Below are positions 5,719 to 8,082 of a DNA stretch of 8,082 bases, piece by piece. Under the pieces are notes generated by a model. That model made no database searches. It was not told the origin of the DNA and saw nothing but the letters and a program-made list of their open reading frames with translations. Within the stretch, counting starts at the first letter, position 1. The number at the start of each line of letters is the position of its first letter. Location: the NCBI GenBank assembly GCA_041591915.1, contig JBFHRB010000157.1, forward strand, positions 1 to 8,082, in the 5' to 3' direction. A program made the position numbers and the translations under genes. The DNA is from JBFHRB01 sp041591915 (GTDB taxonomy: Bacteria > Actinomycetota > Nitriliruptoria > Nitriliruptorales > Nitriliruptoraceae).

Positions 5719-6992
5719 GCGCGACCGTCACCGCGCCCGCTCCCCAGGGCGCCAACACTGCGCCCGGGGCCTCGACGGGGCTCGCCGAGGTCGGCGGCGG
5801 AGGCCTCGTCTTCCTCGCGAGCGCCACGCTCGTGCACCTGGGCAACTACGCCTTCAACCTCGTCGCTGGCCGCGCGCTGGGGCCCGCTGCGTTCGCCGAG
5901 GTGAGCCTGATCGTCACGCTCATGCTGGTCATGACCGTCGCGACCGCCGCGCTCGAGCTGGTCGCGGCCCGCAGCACCGCCACGGCCCACGCCCTCGGTC
6001 GCACCGCGGCCCCGCAGCGGGCCGTGCTGCTGCGCTGGGCCTGGATCGCGGGCGGGCTCGCCACCGGCGCCCTCGTGCTCGGCGCCCCGGCCCTCCAGCG
6101 CGTCTTCGGGTCCCCCTCGGCCTGGCCCTTCGTCATCTTCGGCGTGGCCGTCCCGCTCTACCTCGTCCAGGGCGTCCACCGTGGCGTCCTGCAGGGCGCC
6201 ACGCGCTTCGCGCGCCTCGCCGGGAGCTTCCAGGCCGAGATGTGGGCACGCCTCGCGGTGGGACTCGGGCTCGTCTGGGCCGGCTTCTCCGTCAACGGGG
6301 CGGTCACCGGCATCGCGGCCTCGTTCGTGGCCGCCTGGCTGGTCGCCCGCACGCGCGCCGACGGCGAGGCGCGGCCCCTCGACGCCGACGAGCGGGCCGA
6401 CCTCACCTCGCTGATGCGCGGCTCCGCCGTCCTGCTCGTCGGCCAGATGCTCATCAACAACTCCGACGTGCTCATCGTCAAGGCCAGCTTCCCGGCCGCC
6501 GAGGCGGGCGCCTACGCGGCCGTCGCGCTGATCGGCCGGCTCGTCTTCTACGGCTCCTGGTCCCTCGTGGCGCTCCTCTTCCCGCTCGTCGCGCGCCGCG
6601 CGGCCCGTGGCGAGGACGAAAACCGACTGCTCTGGCTCTCGGGCGGCCTGACCGGGGCGCTGAGCCTCGCGGTCGTCGTGGTCGCCGCCATCGCCCCGGA
6701 GTTCGTCATCGGCCTGCTGTTCGGCGACGCCTACCTGGCCGTGGCACCGCTGCTGTGGAAGTACGCCCTCGCGACCGGCCTGTTCGCCGTCGCCAACGCC
6801 GTCGTGAACCACGACCTCGCGGCCGGGCGCACCCGCGCCTCCGGCGTGGTGCTCGCGGGTGGCATCCTGCAGGTCGTCGTCCTCGCCTCGGCCCACGAGA
6901 CCCTCGTGCAGATCGTCCACCTCCAGATCGCCCTGATGGCGATGCTGCTCGTCAGCGTGCTCATCGCGCACGCCGCCGAGGACGACCGGTGA
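5715..6992 (+). CDS. Polytopic membrane flippase, polysaccharide-export (Wzx/MOP-like) type
   Basis: A 425-residue, strongly hydrophobic protein with a short Ala/Pro-rich cytoplasmic N-terminus (1-25) and about a dozen predicted membrane segments, the usual size and shape of MOP-superfamily lipid-linked glycan flippases. Family-like features are AGRALGPAAFAEVSL (51-65) after the first helix, and NNSDVLIVKASFP followed by AGAYAAVALIG (248-274), resembling the polysaccharide-synthesis transporter pattern in which an acidic residue in a mid-protein helix precedes 'AGxYA'. It would move a lipid-linked saccharide across the cytoplasmic membrane; the substrate cannot be told. The GTG start overlaps the HATPase stop as GTGA, and the 3' end overlaps the next gene as GTGA. 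A glycan role is supported by the following GT-C-like gene. A different MOP transport role cannot be excluded. Confidence 0.85.
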   Translation: MSATVTAPAPQGANTAPGASTGLAEVGGGGLVFLASATLVHLGNYAFNLVAGRALGPAAFAEVSLIVTLMLVMTVATAALELVAARSTATAHALGRTAAPQRAVLLRWAWIAGGLATGALVLGAPALQRVFGSPSAWPFVIFGVAVPLYLVQGVHRGVLQGATRFARLAGSFQAEMWARLAVGLGLVWAGFSVNGAVTGIAASFVAAWLVARTRADGEARPLDADERADLTSLMRGSAVLLVGQMLINNSDVLIVKASFPAAEAGAYAAVALIGRLVFYGSWSLVALLFPLVARRAARGEDENRLLWLSGGLTGALSLAVVVVAAIAPEFVIGLLFGDAYLAVAPLLWKYALATGLFAVANAVVNHDLAAGRTRASGVVLAGGILQVVVLASAHETLVQIVHLQIALMAMLLVSVLIAHAAEDDR

Positions 6993-8082
6993 CCGAGGCG
7001 TCGGACGAGGAGGTCGCGCCCAGGCGCCGCGTGCGGACGACCCACGAGCCACGGGTCGACCGCACGCTCCTCGGGGCGCTCGGGGCCGCCGTGCTCTACC
7101 ACGGCGGCCTCCTCCTGGCCGGCACCTACGCGCGCACCTACGACGCGCTGATCCACATCTTCTTCGCCGACCACTACCGGCGCTGGTGGTTCGACCACTG
7201 GGACCCGCGTTGGTACACGGGCTTCCCGATCACGTCCTACCCGCCGGGCAGCCACCAGCTGGTCGCCCTGCTCTCGCACGGCATCGGGTTGCGGCCCGCG
7301 TTCATCGTCGTGCAGCTCGCGGCGATCCTCCTCGTGATCACCGGCGTCTACCGGTTCTCGCGCATCTGGGTCAGTCGCCGCGCCGCCGGCTACGCCGCCG
7401 TCCTCGCCGTGCTCTCGACCTCGATCGCCGAGACGGTCCACGTGTTCGGCCAGCTCCCGACGATGCTGTCGCTGGGGTTCCTGCTCAACGCCACGCCGTG
7501 GATCCACCGCTGGGTCCGCGACGGCGACCGGAGGGACCTCCTCGCCGCGACCGCCGTCACCGCCGCGACCACGGCCGCCCACCACGTGACCACCCTGTTC
7601 GGTGCGGTGTTCATCCTCGGCCCGGTCATCGTCGCCGCGGTGCTCCACCACATCGGGCTGCCCCTCGAGGACGAGGACGACGCCCACCCGACCGCGATCA
7701 CCCCGCGCAACCTCGCCCCGCTCGCGGCCCGGCGGCTCCGCCGGATCCTGCGACCGACGGTGCGGGCGGCCCAGTACGCCACCGCCCTCGTCGCGGTCCT
7801 CGTCATCGTCGTCCTGTCCTACTGGCTGTGGTCCGCGACCGACCCCATCACCCAGCTCCCGATCCCGCACGCGAGCCGCTTCGACTTCCTCGAGGACCTC
7901 AACGCCGGACTGGTCTTCTGGGTCGTGCCCTGGGGGCTCCTCGCGCTGGTGCTCGTCCCCGCGCTGGTCCGCGGCTTCCGGTCACGCCTGTGGCCGCTGG
8001 CCGCCTCGGTCGGCCTGCTCGCGCTGCTGGGCACGGGGGGGACGACGCCGCTGCCGCGGCTGCTGCTGCGCGGCGCGTTCGA
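6989..8082 (+). CDS. GT-C-like polytopic membrane protein, putative glycosyltransferase (3' end missing)
   Basis: The first 364 residues are present and the gene continues past the right edge. A charged cytoplasmic N-terminus (1-25) is followed by a first membrane helix (about 27-48). Next comes an outward loop with YDALIH (51-56, D52 and H56), W75-x-x-G78-x-P80 and SYPPG (83-87). An acidic residue in the first external loop, followed by the W..G.P..YPP pattern, is typical of GT-C polyprenyl-phosphate-sugar-dependent glycosyltransferases and of a related group often labelled '6-pyruvoyl-tetrahydropterin synthase-related' membrane proteins. More hydrophobic helices follow at about 103-121, 134-149, 157-170, 184-220, 263-282, 306-328 and 336-350, with a conserved-looking HH pair at 198-199. 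A hydrophilic loop (about 225-262) is rich in acidic then basic residues. The start is a GTG overlapping the flippase stop. The probable role is sugar addition to a lipid-linked or surface glycan, with unknown donor and acceptor. Confidence 0.75.
   Translation, partial: MTEASDEEVAPRRRVRTTHEPRVDRTLLGALGAAVLYHGGLLLAGTYARTYDALIHIFFADHYRRWWFDHWDPRWYTGFPITSYPPGSHQLVALLSHGIGLRPAFIVVQLAAILLVITGVYRFSRIWVSRRAAGYAAVLAVLSTSIAETVHVFGQLPTMLSLGFLLNATPWIHRWVRDGDRRDLLAATAVTAATTAAHHVTTLFGAVFILGPVIVAAVLHHIGLPLEDEDDAHPTAITPRNLAPLAARRLRRILRPTVRAAQYATALVAVLVIVVLSYWLWSATDPITQLPIPHASRFDFLEDLNAGLVFWVVPWGLLALVLVPALVRGFRSRLWPLAASVGLLALLGTGGTTPLPRLLLRGAF

Noticed and set aside
5661..7870. Long minus-strand open frames opposite the flippase and GT-C-like genes.
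   Set aside because: These are hydrophilic, repetitive shadows of hydrophobic membrane proteins, with no recognisable domain.

Overview
The window is very GC-rich DNA with dense, often overlapping genes, frequent GTG starts and codons ending mostly in G or C. This points to a high-GC actinomycete (Actinomycetota). An RsbU/RsbW/STAS partner-switching set, a SigB-like promoter match and a GT-C-type membrane protein fit that placement. The genus cannot be fixed from the sequence; a Cellulomonas-like relative is only a guess. No rRNA, tRNA, CRISPR array, insertion sequence or other mobile element is visible.

The locus is two divergent gene blocks around a 202-base, unusually AT-rich control region (3554-3755). 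Leftward (minus strand) lies a two-component signalling block. It starts with a 191-residue protein with an N-terminal XRE-type helix-turn-helix and a C-terminal receiver. An 800-residue membrane CHASE-PAS-histidine kinase-receiver hybrid follows, joined by an ATGA overlap. After a 71-base gap comes a receiver/HD-GYP protein (probable c-di-GMP phosphodiesterase) that runs off the left edge.

Rightward (plus strand) lies a chain of five genes joined by 4-base start/stop overlaps. They encode a STAS anti-anti-sigma protein, a GAF-SpoIIE (PP2C) phosphatase, an RsbW-like HATPase, a polytopic flippase of the polysaccharide-export (MOP/Wzx-like) type, and a large membrane protein resembling GT-C glycosyltransferases that is cut by the right edge.

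Inference: a periplasmic or extracellular signal read by the CHASE kinase is relayed to one or both receivers flanking it, changing c-di-GMP turnover and the activity of the HTH-receiver regulator. That regulator probably controls the divergent promoter region, which has a perfect inverted repeat between the -35 and -10 of the leftward promoter and several related half-sites. The partner-switching trio probably sets the activity of a sigma factor, or another STAS-controlled target, encoded elsewhere. It is transcribed with genes that look like surface-glycan export and assembly. The locus therefore looks like a regulatory switch wired to an envelope or exopolysaccharide output. Each component family is known; the combination and the reversed HTH-receiver protein are the unusual parts.
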